From: Adineta vaga
Lineage: Eukaryota; Rotifera
Length of the DNA stretch: 64,000 nt
Reading direction: 5' to 3'
Assembly: GCA_021613535.1 (NCBI GenBank)
Contig: CP075497.1
Location: forward strand, 12,028,001-12,092,000
Below, in pieces: positions 25,273-37,516 of this stretch; positions within the stretch are counted from its first letter, which is position 1; each line of letters starts with the position of its first letter. A model generated the notes under the pieces. It saw nothing but the letters and a program-made list of their open reading frames with translations, made no database searches and was not told the DNA's origin. Made by a program: the position numbers and the translations under genes.

Positions 25273-25933
25273 TTAGAAAAGACGTTTGCTTTTCTGATTA
25301 GCTTTAGTTAAATTATACGCATCGGTATCAACTTGTTTGTTAAGATTATTCTAAAATTGAAAAAAGAATATTCTTTGCAAAAAGAAGTTTGACATCAAAA
25401 ACACAAACTAATGTTTGTAATTGATCTTGAAGTTCATTATCAATCAATGTATTGAAATATTGTAAACGTTGTAAATTTTCGTCTAAATTTTGAAATTGAT
25501 CATTGGAATAAGCGAATTTTCGTTCTATAGGAATGAAATTTTCATTTGATTTATATTCTTCAGTTTTATCCGCAGATACAGTTCTCGATTTGTGTTTTTT
25601 AGATTTTGAAGAACAACACAAACGAATACAAAATCCTTCTTGTAATTCATCCATTTCTCGTTCAATATCTTTCAAATGTTTACTCGATTTATCCATATTC
25701 GTTTGACATCGATCTAAAATCGAATATTTCATTTATTCAAATACATAATTTGTTTTATCGTTATCGATATTAAACAAACCTATTTGTTTGGTTTGTAATG
25801 TATTGATATGATTGACTTGAGATGCAAGAATTTGTGATCGTTCGATGGTATTTTCAAGATCTTTTATTACAGAATTGAATTCATCTTTCGAAAAAGATGT
25901 CATAACATATCTTATCACAAAGAGAAATGACAA
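25273..25933 (-). CDS. SNAP-25/23-like Qbc SNARE
   Basis: Three exons on the minus strand: 25933 (or 25903)-25780, 25713-25409, 25350-25273. The product is 168 or 178 residues depending on which Met starts it; MTSFSKDEF (25903) looks more natural. SNARE helix 1 is NTIERSQILASQVNHINTLQ ... MDKSSKHLKDIEREMDEL. It is followed by a Cys cluster (FCIRLCC) as used for palmitoylation of SNAP-25, a short linker, and SNARE helix 2 ending ANQKSKRLF. Aligned by eye, the zero-layer Gln is kept in both helices (LQTKQIDR and ELQDQLQT). Role: plasma-membrane Q-SNARE for exocytosis. It is shorter and more divergent than SNAP-25 (206 residues), mainly in the linker. Confidence 0.7.
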
Positions 25934-25981
25934 CGAAAAAGAAGGTGTTTTGTTTTATTTCTTGAAAGTTAACTTTCGCGC

Positions 25982-27513
25982 TTAATATAATCCTAAGGTA
26001 TATTTTGAATCGGAAAGAAGTCTTTGAGATGGATCATTTGAAGAATAAATATCACTTGATTGAATTGTTTTTGTTGGTAGTCGATGTGTTGATGTTTTGA
26101 TAAAACTAGTTGTTGTAAATGATGCTTTAGATTTTTCTTTTTGTTCTTTCGAATTCTTGTAACGTTGATAATGATTATTAAAATTTCCGAGAAGTCTTGC
26201 GGGTAAAAATCGATTTTCTTCTTTTGTTTGATTTTCTTTGAAAAGAATGGCAAATAAATGTTTACGAAATAATTGTCCGGTTAATGTATAAATATAAAAA
26301 TGTCCTGCATAGTACATTTGTTGTAATAACATGAGGAGAATTTTTCGAAACCAAGTTGAACAAGAACGTTCTCGATCTGTATAAAGAAATATATCATTGA
26401 TTTCCGTTGGTAAACAAAGAATAAGAAATGCAAATGTTGTTCCAATTAACATACAACATAATTGAATATCTTTATCACGTAAACGAGTTGTTCCTTGTTC
26501 TTGAAAGGTTTTTCTAACTGTTTGTCGAATGCTTTCACTTGCATAAAATGTATAATAATAAAACTTACCCTTCGTATTATAACGAATTGTTTTTCGTGTT
26601 TCAAAAATTTGACAAATAATTAATAATGAACAAATAAACATGATTATAAAAGGTATAATTACAAATACTACGGATTCAATATAAGAATCATAAAAACGAA
26701 ATAAAGTATTATAAAAATGATTCTCTCGTCGAATATTACAATCATATGAAATATTAAATTGTTTATCAATTAAAGGAATCTTTTCATAACCATATAAGAA
26801 GTGTCCATTAGCAAGAAATAAAATGATAACAACAACACAAACACATTGTTTGGCTTTGCCAACATTACAATAATGTCTTGCACGAGATGGACAATAAATT
26901 AAAATGAATCGATCACTAAAGAAAAGATTATTAAAATACAATTCGAACGTCTTTTTTTTCTTCACACTATTTCAAACCAGAATGTTTTTAACCTATTTCT
27001 TCTGATTCAATTCCACAGAAAACTAACTGATGGAATCACGACTTTCAAACACGAGACTATCTCATACACGTCAATTAATATGCATGGATTTTCTTTTGAC
27101 TTACATTGATGCTAATGTTAAAACCATATTGGATAAATGATTGGAAAAATAAATGAGAAAGATTGTTATTTTACAAATACATGTATGTAAAACAAGTAAA
27201 TCAATATGAAAACCATATGGTAAATGTTCAATAACCATTGTTAATAAATGAATTGTATCACTTATAGCTAAGATTAAAAAGTAAAAGCAACAAGATTTTC
27301 GACCTATGAAAATGAAATTTTTGTGAAAATATTGAACAAAAGAAAATGTCAAAACTTACGAAGAGGTTTTCTCGAAAAAACACAAATACTTAAAACAGTT
27401 GAAATAATACCGATAAGAAAGATAAATGTGCCAAAATATCTGATGAGACCATTTGTAAAATTACAATTCAGATATCCATTTGTTAAGAAAGACACATTTG
27501 TATTGTTTTTCAT
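25982..27513 (-). CDS. Class A (rhodopsin-like) GPCR
   Basis: Three exons, 27513-27360, 27303-27105 and 26915-25982; introns of 56 and 189 nt; about 428 residues. The extracellular N-terminus has N-glycosylation sites (NNTNVS, NFT). Seven hydrophobic helices are visible. TM2 carries LAISD (class A LAxxD). The end of TM3 reads SIDRFILIYCP, a DRF variant of the DRY motif. TM7 leads into GHFYIYTLTGQLFRKHL, like the FxxYxLTGxxFR ending of invertebrate peptide receptors, with the NPxxY motif degenerate. The C-tail is long and Ser/Thr/Lys-rich. The ligand is unknown; a neuropeptide is the likeliest class. The exon 3 junction restores S-I-D-R-F, supporting the splice. Confidence 0.8.
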
Positions 27514-28800
27514 TGTATTCTACAAGAAAACAACAATAAATTTCTCGTCAAAAGAAAAGAAATGATTTCTTTGTAAAATTGTTTTCTATTTCTCGTGTCT
27601 TGCTGAAAATATAAAAGAAACAAAATGTTAGTTAAAAAAGTCATTAAGCAGAAAATAAGCAGCGAAGAAGAAAATGTTAATTTCCATAAGATCTTTGATT
27701 CATTTGCATGGTTCTCTTTTCTCTTTGTTGATTTTGAAGTTTAATTGACAAAAAATATGACAGATGTTATTCTATCGACAGAAAATTAACTAAAAAACTT
27801 CTATTCTCTCTTACACCTCTCGACTTTTCTTCTCACGATTAAAGAACTAAATGTAGACAATACTTAGAAAAGAATATTTCTATATATAACTGTGTGAATA
27901 ATTTTAATGAACAGGAAACAACGTATCTTTCTCCAATTATCTTCTTTTTATTTGTCTCTGCTGTCGACAGATTTTATTAATTAATATGATACATCATTTT
28001 TATAGAAAAACAAATCTGTATGTCGGTTATTAAACATGTTCCAATGTAAAGAGATGATTATAGATTTGATTTCATTATAAAAGAATGTTCAATTTAGAGA
28101 GAAATATAAGATATTTCGGACTATTTGATATTTAACAATTTGCTCATTTGCATTTTTCCTATTCATTGAACTGTAAATAGTAATTAGTTTTTTTCTTATT
28201 ACCGAAGAAAATATTTCATAGAAATAGTTTTCTTTGTAAAATGCAAAATTAAAAAGACCAAAATCACGATTATTGAAAAAAGTGTGAAGGTTATTGAAGC
28301 AGAATTGTTTCGCATATGATTGTCTACTCTATTGATCAAAAAAATCTATTTTTCAATTGATAATCAATAGGAATTCTTAACAAACATTCATTCTTATCTT
28401 GTTCGTTAGAATTTGCTAGATGATTGTACCCATTATTCTAAAAACAAGAAAATAAGATTAATCTCCTTATAGAATTGTGCTATCCTCTTCATTTTTTGGA
28501 TACTTATTATAGAAATTAATCTGTCGTGCCGATAAAGCTAGTAGGCGTTAAAATCAACGTACGGTTATTAGAGACATTGTGATATAAAATAATGAAAAAT
28601 AGTTGTAGACGACAAAAAGAATAATCATTTTTTATTCATAATTACCATTCTATTGAGTAGAACTTCAAATATGAGACAAATTTACTAAGACACTATTATT
28701 AAAAATCAAACATTATTTAGATTTATTTCTTCTTAAAAAAATATTCTAAAACTAGAATTCAATAATTATCGTTTATTATTTTCGAAATGTCATAGAATCT
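27514..28800. other. Intergenic, no gene seen
   Basis: AT-rich sequence upstream of the GPCR gene. No frame longer than a chance ORF and no domain. Promoter content is not resolvable by eye. Confidence 0.5.
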
Positions 28801-29181
28801 TTAACCCTTTCAAAATCGGCTTATTTTGAGAAAAAATTACACATTTTAAACTTTTTAACGATCTAAGGGCTATAGATGGGGTAATAACATGAGAGTAAAA
28901 TTCATTGTCTGAAAAGATTGCATAGATGACGAACAGAAGAAAAAAATCCATAAGACTAGTTGAAAGAAAGAGAAGCACAGGGAAAGGAAAGGAAAAGTCC
29001 AACACATATGAAACAGACTGGAAAAACCATGAAGCATAAATGAGAACAAGGAAAAAGAAGATACTGATCATAACACGAACGTTTACTCCGAAGAGACGCG
29101 ATAAAAACTCGGATTCTTACGCATAAGACCACATGAAATCTTAATGACACTTTAAAGTACCACTGGTCTCGAAAGGGTTAA
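28801..29181. mobile_element. piggyBac-like MITE with TTAA duplication
   Basis: The segment is bounded by TTAA at 28801-28804 and 29178-29181. It begins CCCTTTC (28805-28811) and ends GAAAGGG (29171-29177), perfect inverted ends. TTAA target duplication with CCC...GGG termini is the hallmark of piggyBac elements. The 373-bp interior has no transposase and only short chance frames, so this would be a non-autonomous (MITE) copy. Assignment rests on termini and target site only. Confidence 0.6.
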
Positions 29182-29700
29182 ATAAATTTATATAAAAATG
29201 TTATGCATTTGAAATTACTTTTCTTTTTGAAAAAGACCGTATGGCAAAGATTAATTAACATCAGCATATATTGTTAATACTGAAAAATAGACTAGAATAA
29301 TTGTTGATACAAATAGAAATGAATGTTTGTAGAATTTATTATTTCACATTCATTTTGTTTTAAAGCATACTCTTGAAATAATATATTCCTATCAAATTAA
29401 AATTACTTCAAATAAACATAACTATAGATGAATCAAATTAATAAATAGTTATAATATCAATACTTTACATATAGTAATGCATTCAATGGTACACAAGGAA
29501 GAGGAAAACCTGTTTGATCAACCAAATATAACGTTTGTACTAATACATAACGATGTGACCGAACAACGATCATCGGGGTATTCGGTGGTAGCATAGCAAT
29601 CATCTTCCAATATTTTCTTTCATTTTATATTTAAAGATGCTTGAAGAAACAAAGAACTATATCTTTAAAAAAATATTGATCTTCTCTAAATAGTAAATAA
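29182..29700. other. Intergenic, no gene seen
   Basis: AT-rich spacer with no coding frame. A short stretch at 29480-29620 reads on the minus strand like MLPPNTPMIVVRSHRYVLVQ, which resembles the style of propeller or receptor exons, but no partner exon was found. Confidence 0.35.
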
Positions 29701-30340
29701 TTCCTTTCAGTGTGTAGCCGAAAATAATCCACTAGATTTCTACTCTATAGACACTGTGCCAGCATGAAAATCGACTTTAGAATTCGAGCTTTTGTCAAAC
29801 ATGATCTGAAAGAGAGTGTCTAGGCTAAGAAATAACGTCCATTACCCTCTCCCCACAGACTGTTATCGAGATGTTAATTAGTTAACATGGACTCTAAGTG
29901 ATGAACTTCAACGAGCCCGTCGCCGACCGTTACAGAAAGGTCAAACGTCATCGGGTGCTAGTCATTACCGATATCTTTAGCTAATAAACTACCTTACATT
30001 ATGGCTGATATTCTAACTAATTAAATAAATAGTTAATTACCTATTATAAACCGCCACGTATATCCCAATACTTCTTACTACTCTATTATCGACCGCCATG
30101 TTGCCTATTTTTTAACGACTGCGACGCATTTTTAATCCCGTAGGGTTTGCGCTAACAGCTTTTTCTCTCAGTCAACTCTGATAGAGTTTATTATAACTAT
30201 TTCATTGTCTAATTTTGACCTCTAATATCTTTACATAAACGGACGCAACACCATAGCCTTTTGAGCTCAATATTCACAATAAAGGAATCAATCACTCAAG
30301 ATAGCAGCAGTATAACCTGCTCTTTCAGAAAAGAAAATAA
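29701..30340. other. Patch of distinct base composition
   Basis: GC content is clearly higher than in the flanks (e.g. GAGCCCGTCGCCGACCG near 29910), with many CG dinucleotides and stops in all frames. It could be a transposon relic, an imported fragment or a non-coding RNA locus. No known snRNA, SRP or tRNA box was recognised. Confidence 0.35.
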
Positions 30341-33300
30341 CTCGATTTATAAAAAAATTAATTAATTGACTGAAAACCCAAGAATCGGAATGATTATCTC
30401 CTTTTACTCTCTATTATATTTATTGATACTATACAGTTCAAATTGTATTTGTTTATCGAAATAAAACACTCGATTTCGCTATAAATCTGAAGTTGATTAA
30501 CGAATGTACTGATTCAAATAATCTTAACTTTGTGTACGAAAAAGTGGCTATTTTGAATCTGATGAAACGTCAATAATCATATATGATCAGAAGGAAAAAT
30601 AAATCTGAGATGTTCATAAAAGTGTATATAGGATTTATTCTTGTAAAATTTAAAAGACAATCGCAAGCATATTCTGTAAAACGTAGTACTGAAAAATAAA
30701 TACCTTTCAGCTAGAAAAGGAAATCCTTTTTTTCAATATCTACTTACCGTTTTTTTGAAATATCAGTACAAGTATAGGACTAGTTTGAATTTTATACAAA
30801 AAAAAAGAAACTACTGTAAGAATTAAACAATATTTGGATTAATTTCTCATAGATAAAATAAAAAGAAAAGAATTTCTCGATTTCCAATCTTTTCATTCAT
30901 CAATAAATTGTCTTTATTCACAATGAAGACATGTTTCAAATAGATGTCAATATTGATTAGATCATATGATGTAACTATTTTCTTTGATAATGTCTATACT
31001 ACTAGCATCTACTGAAACAAGTACATGAATTTCTTTATTTTATCATATGGTAAATGAAGGGATTATATATAGTTATTTCATTTTTCTCCTATTGATTATA
31101 ATGCTTCTATTGTGATAAACTCATTTCGACTAGTTTAGTCATTTCTAGAATATTGATTCTTTTTAGAGTTTTTAAGGAACAATCATGTCACAAAGTGATT
31201 TTCCTGTTCTTTATATTATTCATCGATCGTAAGAAAGATTAATTCCTTTTCTTCAGTTAGCAAGTCATCAAATTCTCATTTTCATTTGTTCTTATCGTTT
31301 CGAATAAAATACATGTAGATAATTCATCAACTCTCAAAGAACTCTCATTATAATATTACTAACAAATGATATTTTCATGAATAAGAATGTCTAATGGATG
31401 TTTTGACCTCAATGAACAACGACATGTTTATGATATGGAAACTGATTTCTTCGAATGTGAATATTCTTGTTGTTGTATCAATTCTCCAAGAATGATCAGC
31501 AACTAAACACATGATACAACAAAAAACATCTGGATTTGGAAGTGAATTAATGTAGATAATGAACATGAGCGTAAAAAAATGTCGTTTAATTAGAATAAAG
31601 TTTTATCCTATGCACGAATGAACTATTCCACTGATGAGTATTTCATATCCTTACATATTATTATTATTATTAATACAACAAGTTTCGATGATGAACAATT
31701 ATTAAAGTCAAATATTATTTCTATACAAAGTTTGTTCAAGTATGATGTTTGAAAACAACGACTATTTATGTTTGTTTAATTTATTCCATAGAATAAATAT
31801 CTTCATCGAATTAGATTCCGAAAAATCAATACAAACGATCGAGAAAAGAAAAAAATCAATCTTCATTGTCCTCTTCTCCGGTTTTCTTTCTCTCTTAGCT
31901 GCCTAATTCAATTTTATGTTGAGAAGATTCTTCTTCTCTCTCTTTCCCTCCCTTACACGAACGATAGTACGCTGATGTTAGATTTGGACCGAACAAATGG
32001 ATCGATACGAAAATAGAATAAAATCAAAAAAGAAGGGAAGGCTCATGCATCACTCTAACTAACATACAAACGCCAATATAACCTTGTGTGCCATCTGAAA
32101 CACACGCAATCGACGACAAGAACGATAGAACGCAACACATTGCTACCAATCAGTCATAGGAAAAAAAACTTTATTATATTTATAGAATAGATCGACAACG
32201 TTCGTCATTCATTTTTTATTATTACTAATGTGGAAAAGACTTAGTACCGTTCTATGCCATAAAGGTAAGAAAAGAATTGACACAGTTTCAATCCTGTTAA
32301 GACGACATTTTTACTAGATGTGATTTATCACACTAAACTTCAATCAGATAAAATAGGTAATTGAAGAGGTTAGAGAAGAAAAGGGCGAAGAGAACAAATT
32401 TGTTTATACAATCTATGTGAATGTGACTAGAACATCGAACATTAGTCAAGTATAAATAATCAATATTCTCATGATTATATTCTAATCATGAAAACAACGT
32501 CGAGGACATCAGGAAAAAAACTGTCTGTTCATTCTGTGATCATGTAATCATTCTTGTTCTTCGGTCAGTAGAATGAGAATAGCAGAACAGATAGTTCTAT
32601 TATTAGTAGAGTCGAACTAACAGCTGATAATAGAATCTGAACTAAATGAAATTTGCTGATGTAATTAAAAGAGTAAATAGGAAAAAAATTGTTTTTCTCA
32701 TTTTATTAGTCCAATCATTGTTAACAATAGATGAATTATGTTCTATTATGTCTTGATAAAATAAAATTGTTAGAATATTTAGTTTAAAAAAACATTCTTT
32801 TATTTGCCTTCTATTTGCAATCCAATCGAACGGATGTGAAACGTTTCGATTCTACACGATTAATTGGCGTTTTAAGTCAACTAACTCGTATTGTTTACGT
32901 ATAGTGAAGATTTTTTTTTTGAATATAATAACTGTTGTCGAGAAATAGAAGGACACTAGATAAATATAGCCACATTTTCTTCCTTTTTTTTCCCTTCTCT
33001 TTTTTTCCATACTTGATAAGAGAGTCGGTTAGAAAGACGTAGCAACAACCGAGAAATTATTTCTCATCTTTCCCAATTCACCTGCATATGTCATCTCGTG
33101 TTTTTCTTTATCTCCTAAGAAGTAATCTTATTTAGTCAGTCATGCACAGCTTTTTCCTTCTATAAAATCTCACCTTGAATAGACATTCGCAAAATACTAA
33201 AATGAAACATTTGTTCGATTATCAATCAATCGAATCATTCAAGTTAATATCACACATGACAAGGATTCTTTTGTTGTTCATTTTCTTTTATTCTTTACTA

Positions 33301-33649
33301 AAGTTTAGTCATATAAAGCCTAAAATATAACACCTCTCTCTCTCTTTTCGTTGTGGCCGATACTCGATCCATCTCGATGATATAGTACACTCGCTTATAT
33401 AAAGAGCAAGAGGAAGAGAGAAAAAGAGAATCTAATATCTCAATACAACGACAAGACGATAAACTTTCATCAAACAGTATATATCTTTCTCTCTTTTCTT
33501 TCATTCTCTCGTTCTCTTCTCATTATTTCCATTTTCTTGTTGCCGTTGTGAGAGCGGAAACGATTGCTGGTCGTTTTGCTTTTCTTTATTGTCGACGTTT
33601 ACCACATCACTGTTTATCTCAGATCACAATTCTTATAGAGAAAAAAAAT
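30341..33649. other. Gene-poor region and upstream sequence
   Basis: No coding frame with family resemblance. The last 1.5 kb is CT-rich in places (31860-31960, 32980-33010, 33330-33500) and probably includes the promoter and 5' UTR of the gene at 33650. Frames at 31375-31566 and 33298-33504 (-) are short and unsupported. Confidence 0.45.
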
Positions 33650-36225
33650 ATGCTTCTAAAATTACTTGTAAGTGTCTTTGAACGAGCAAAATCCAAATTA
33701 ACATCAACACGTTCGATCGATCGAACTTCACCAGGTTTGTTATAAATATTTGAAAAGAAAAACAGTGAAACTTTCCCCTTTTATACAAAAAAGAAACATC
33801 TCAATCGATTGAATTTCTTAGACTCTGACAATGAAAACGATACAAATAATTGCAAACAAATGTTTTCATCTGGTCCATCAATAATCCATCAGCAACCTCG
33901 TTTATCTCTTTCTAAATGGTTATGTACTAGTCCACCATCTATTAATAAATCGGTAAGAGAAATAACTAACTATTTTGATTTTTCACACCTGTTATCACTT
34001 CACACTTTCGATTGATCTTCTAATACTGAAAAAATTGCATCTATCATATTGAATTGAATTCTAATGAAGTTTATTTTATTCTTGTCTTAACATTGTTCTG
34101 TTTTGTCACGCATCTGCTTGTCTTGCCAATTATAGATACAAAAAGAAAGACGAAGCTTGCCCTGCGGCTTTTACCTTCCGTTTATTTTTCTTTTCTCTTT
34201 CTTCATCATTATTTCTACTAGAGATATTCTAATGAAACATCATTAGAATGTAAGCTTTTATATATGATAAGAGAAATCAAACGATATCTCAGGCACTTAT
34301 TGTTTTCTATTTATCATGTCTAGCAGTCATTATTATAAAATCGTTACCACATCGATAAGAAGAACAGTTGCCTAATCGATAGACAAAAAATCGAAGAAGG
34401 GAAGAATTCAAGAGATATTTCAAAATAATATCAACAAAGAATTTATGTGAAATGATGTCAAAACAAAGATATGTTGTCAAAAAAAGATGACATTTGAGTG
34501 ACATTGATTATCAATTACTGTCACTAAGCAAAAGAAAAACACTAACGACATATTTTTGATGAATTGTTGAGTTAATCGAATCATCTTATTCTCTCTTCTC
34601 ATCTAATCTATGATTATCTTCAAGTAAATCGTTTTTTTCCCGCTAAATATAGAATCCATCATCATCATCAAAATCTCATAAAGTACGACGAAGTAGTTCT
34701 TGGCGATCATTAAAAGAACGTGGAAATAATTATCTCAATCATTTTACTTCTCGTACATTATCAGTTGATGAACTTCGTCAAACAACTAAACAATATGCAA
34801 AAATCAATTCTTTACGTAAACGAGAACATCATCGACGTGATTGTAAGATTAATTTCTTTCTTCTTTTTTTTCTTTTAATGTTTAATTAAAATCGATCTAC
34901 TCTAGTTTCACATTCTCCAGTATCTAGTTTGACTTCCTCAAGTAAAAAATTATCAGGTTATAATGCAAATCGTTTATTCAATTGTGATGCATCAAGAAGT
35001 CTTTCAACTAATGCCAGACATTTCGATCGTTTCTCTTCAACACTTGTTAATTATTCTGATAAAGAAAAAGTTATGGCATCGAATAAATCTCATCGACGAT
35101 TAAAACATCATCAAATCTTTTCAAGAAATAATACAAATAGCGGCGGAGGTGATTCAGGTTATTCTGAAGATAGTTTTGCTACAACAACCTTATCTTCTTA
35201 TACACGTCCATTACATACATCATGTCCTCATTGTCATTGTGAACAACGTTCATCATTTCATAATTATAAAACTTCAATGAAAAAAACATCCTTAACAGAT
35301 TCATCAACGTCAGATACAACAATTAATAAAGAAACTCTTTCATCCGATTATCATTTTCAATTTTTTCATCAAAAACAATCGTTATCAGCTAGTCGATCCT
35401 ATCCACATATAAAACCATTACCAAAAACAAACCTACACACTCAAACAATGAAACATACAAACGAACAAGAACAAAAACGAACAAAAGCATTTGCAGCTAA
35501 ACGACGACGACATTTATCTTGTGATAGTTCATTCTATCCACGAATAAAAGCAAATCAAGCAAATAATGTGGTAAGACCTTAGAAATATCTTTTCTTTACA
35601 TGTAAATAAGAGAAAAGAATATCATAAGTATCTTATCTTTCACTTACAGACATCATCTCCTGTGATATTTGAAACCAATCCGGCATCTCGTCAGCGTCAT
35701 TTTACAACTATTGGTATGCTTACATATGATCCATCATCTTCCTATTCTAAAACATTACCATCGTTACCAAAAAATACTCATATTTTTGGTGAATTAAATC
35801 TAGCTGCAATTGAACTTGATTCTCTTCGTACAATCGATTATCATCGTCCATCATTTTCTTCATCCTATTCTTCATCATTAACATCATCAACATCTTCAGT
35901 CAATACTGAACAAGAAGTTCAAAAATCTCGACGACATAAAAAGAAATCTACATCATCATCATCGGCTTCTTCCAAACAAAAAGGTACTTATCTTGTTTGG
36001 CATGAATATAAAAACTCATCATTATTATCAGCAACGAATGGCACGAAAATCTTTTCGGTAATTCGTGGTGATCAAGTACGTTTGTTAAGACGTATTGGAA
36101 AATCTACATTACTTGTGCAAAAAGAAGATGATGGATCCATCGGATTTTTACCTCAGTCATGTTTGGCACATGATCAAATAAACTCATTTCTATCTGTCAA
36201 AGGATTAAGAGAAACCGTTTTATAA
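33650..36225 (+). CDS. Ser-rich protein with SH3-like C-terminus
   Basis: Five exons: 33650-33734, 33822-33952, 34653-34842, 34906-35570, 35650-36225; about 548 residues. The first ATG (MLLKLLVSVFERAKSK) was chosen because the upstream in-frame extension begins with GTG. Most of the protein is disordered, rich in Ser, Thr, His and Arg, with patches of basic residues and a Cys/His cluster (CPHCHCE). The last 80 residues (KGTYLVWHEY ... ISVIRGDQVRLL-type: FSVIRGDQVRLLRRIG ... LLVQKEDDGSIGFLPQSCL) read like an SH3 fold. A scaffold or adaptor role is inferred. The 700-nt intron 2 is over ten times longer than its neighbours. No clear orthologue recognised. Confidence 0.7.
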
Positions 36226-37516
36226 TAAAATCCAATCAACTTTGCTTTCTTTCTTTCTTTCTTTCTTTCTCTCACATATTTGACCTTATATGTCTAGATA
36301 GATATCATTTAGTTGTTTATTCATATAATATGTCAACGTCAACTAGAGAAAAATTCTCATCTCTAGTTATTGAGATTAAAAATAAGACAATATGACATTT
36401 AATAATTTTGATTGATAGATTTCATACATTACATCATTATCAGTTGGAGTTTCGAAGAAATATAAATATACAAATAATCACCAGGATCAATAATTCTTCT
36501 GTATTGTTATTCAATGATCTATCTTTGAAAATAATCAATAGTAAAGATAGAAGGATTTATTTTCTTCATCAATTTGTTACATATTCTATTTCAAAGTGTA
36601 ATACGATCCGAAAGTAATTTGCTTTTATAGAACAAAGAAAAAAAGAATAATACTTGCAAACACTACGTCAATTATTATCAATATGCAAATGAATATTTGA
36701 GATATATTTAAAGATAAATATATTAGAAGTTGTTTTATCAATCTAAGGATACGTATTGAAAAGTTCAGTGTGAATGTACATAAAGATTCCTCTTCCATTT
36801 TTTTGACTTTTTAGTCGCATAAGTATTGATGTGATGTATTTCATCTTTGTGTATGTAGTAGTTTTCAGCACAGCCTCTTTGAGACTAAAATATAGAACTC
36901 ACATAATAGAGTTTTACGTGAGACAGGAGTATTTCTATAATGAAGTGTTGTCTGTTATAGATAGGTCCCAAGATTTATTGACTTGAAACCTGCACTTACT
37001 TATTTATCTACGAAATATATATGTGAGTTCCGCAAAATAAATCAAAAAAAGACGATTGAACCATTACTTTTTTCCAAAACATCATCTAAATACGTTATTC
37101 TATCATTGATTTCAACAACTATGGAGAAAAACAAGAGTGTAATCTGAGTTATTTTGTAATAGATAAACATAATTTCTCTTAGGATTAATACACTTGTGTT
37201 TATATTATCTTGCACATCTTTGTCTAATATATAAATATATACATAGATGATTTTACACAAGTATTTAAGAATCTGTTGTTATCTTCGAAGAAGAACTAAA
37301 ATAAAAGAATGAAGAGAATCATCTGGCATGATCTGATAGACGTATACATACACAATACAAGAATTAGTTTTAACAGAATAAAGGAACTGAAAAGAAAAGA
37401 AAAATTAATAAGAAAAGAGAAGGAAAAAATAAAGAAGCACAGTCATCAATATGAGATATAGAACACATATAGGAAAAAAAAGAGAAGACATGCATGAATG
37501 TCACACATAACGAAAC
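36226..37516. other. Convergent 3' regions, no gene seen
   Basis: A CTTT microsatellite at about 36242-36270 sits in the 3' UTR of the upstream gene. The rest is AT-rich with only short chance frames (36408-36617 +, 37042-37260 -). It ends at the COP1 stop codon. Confidence 0.5.
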
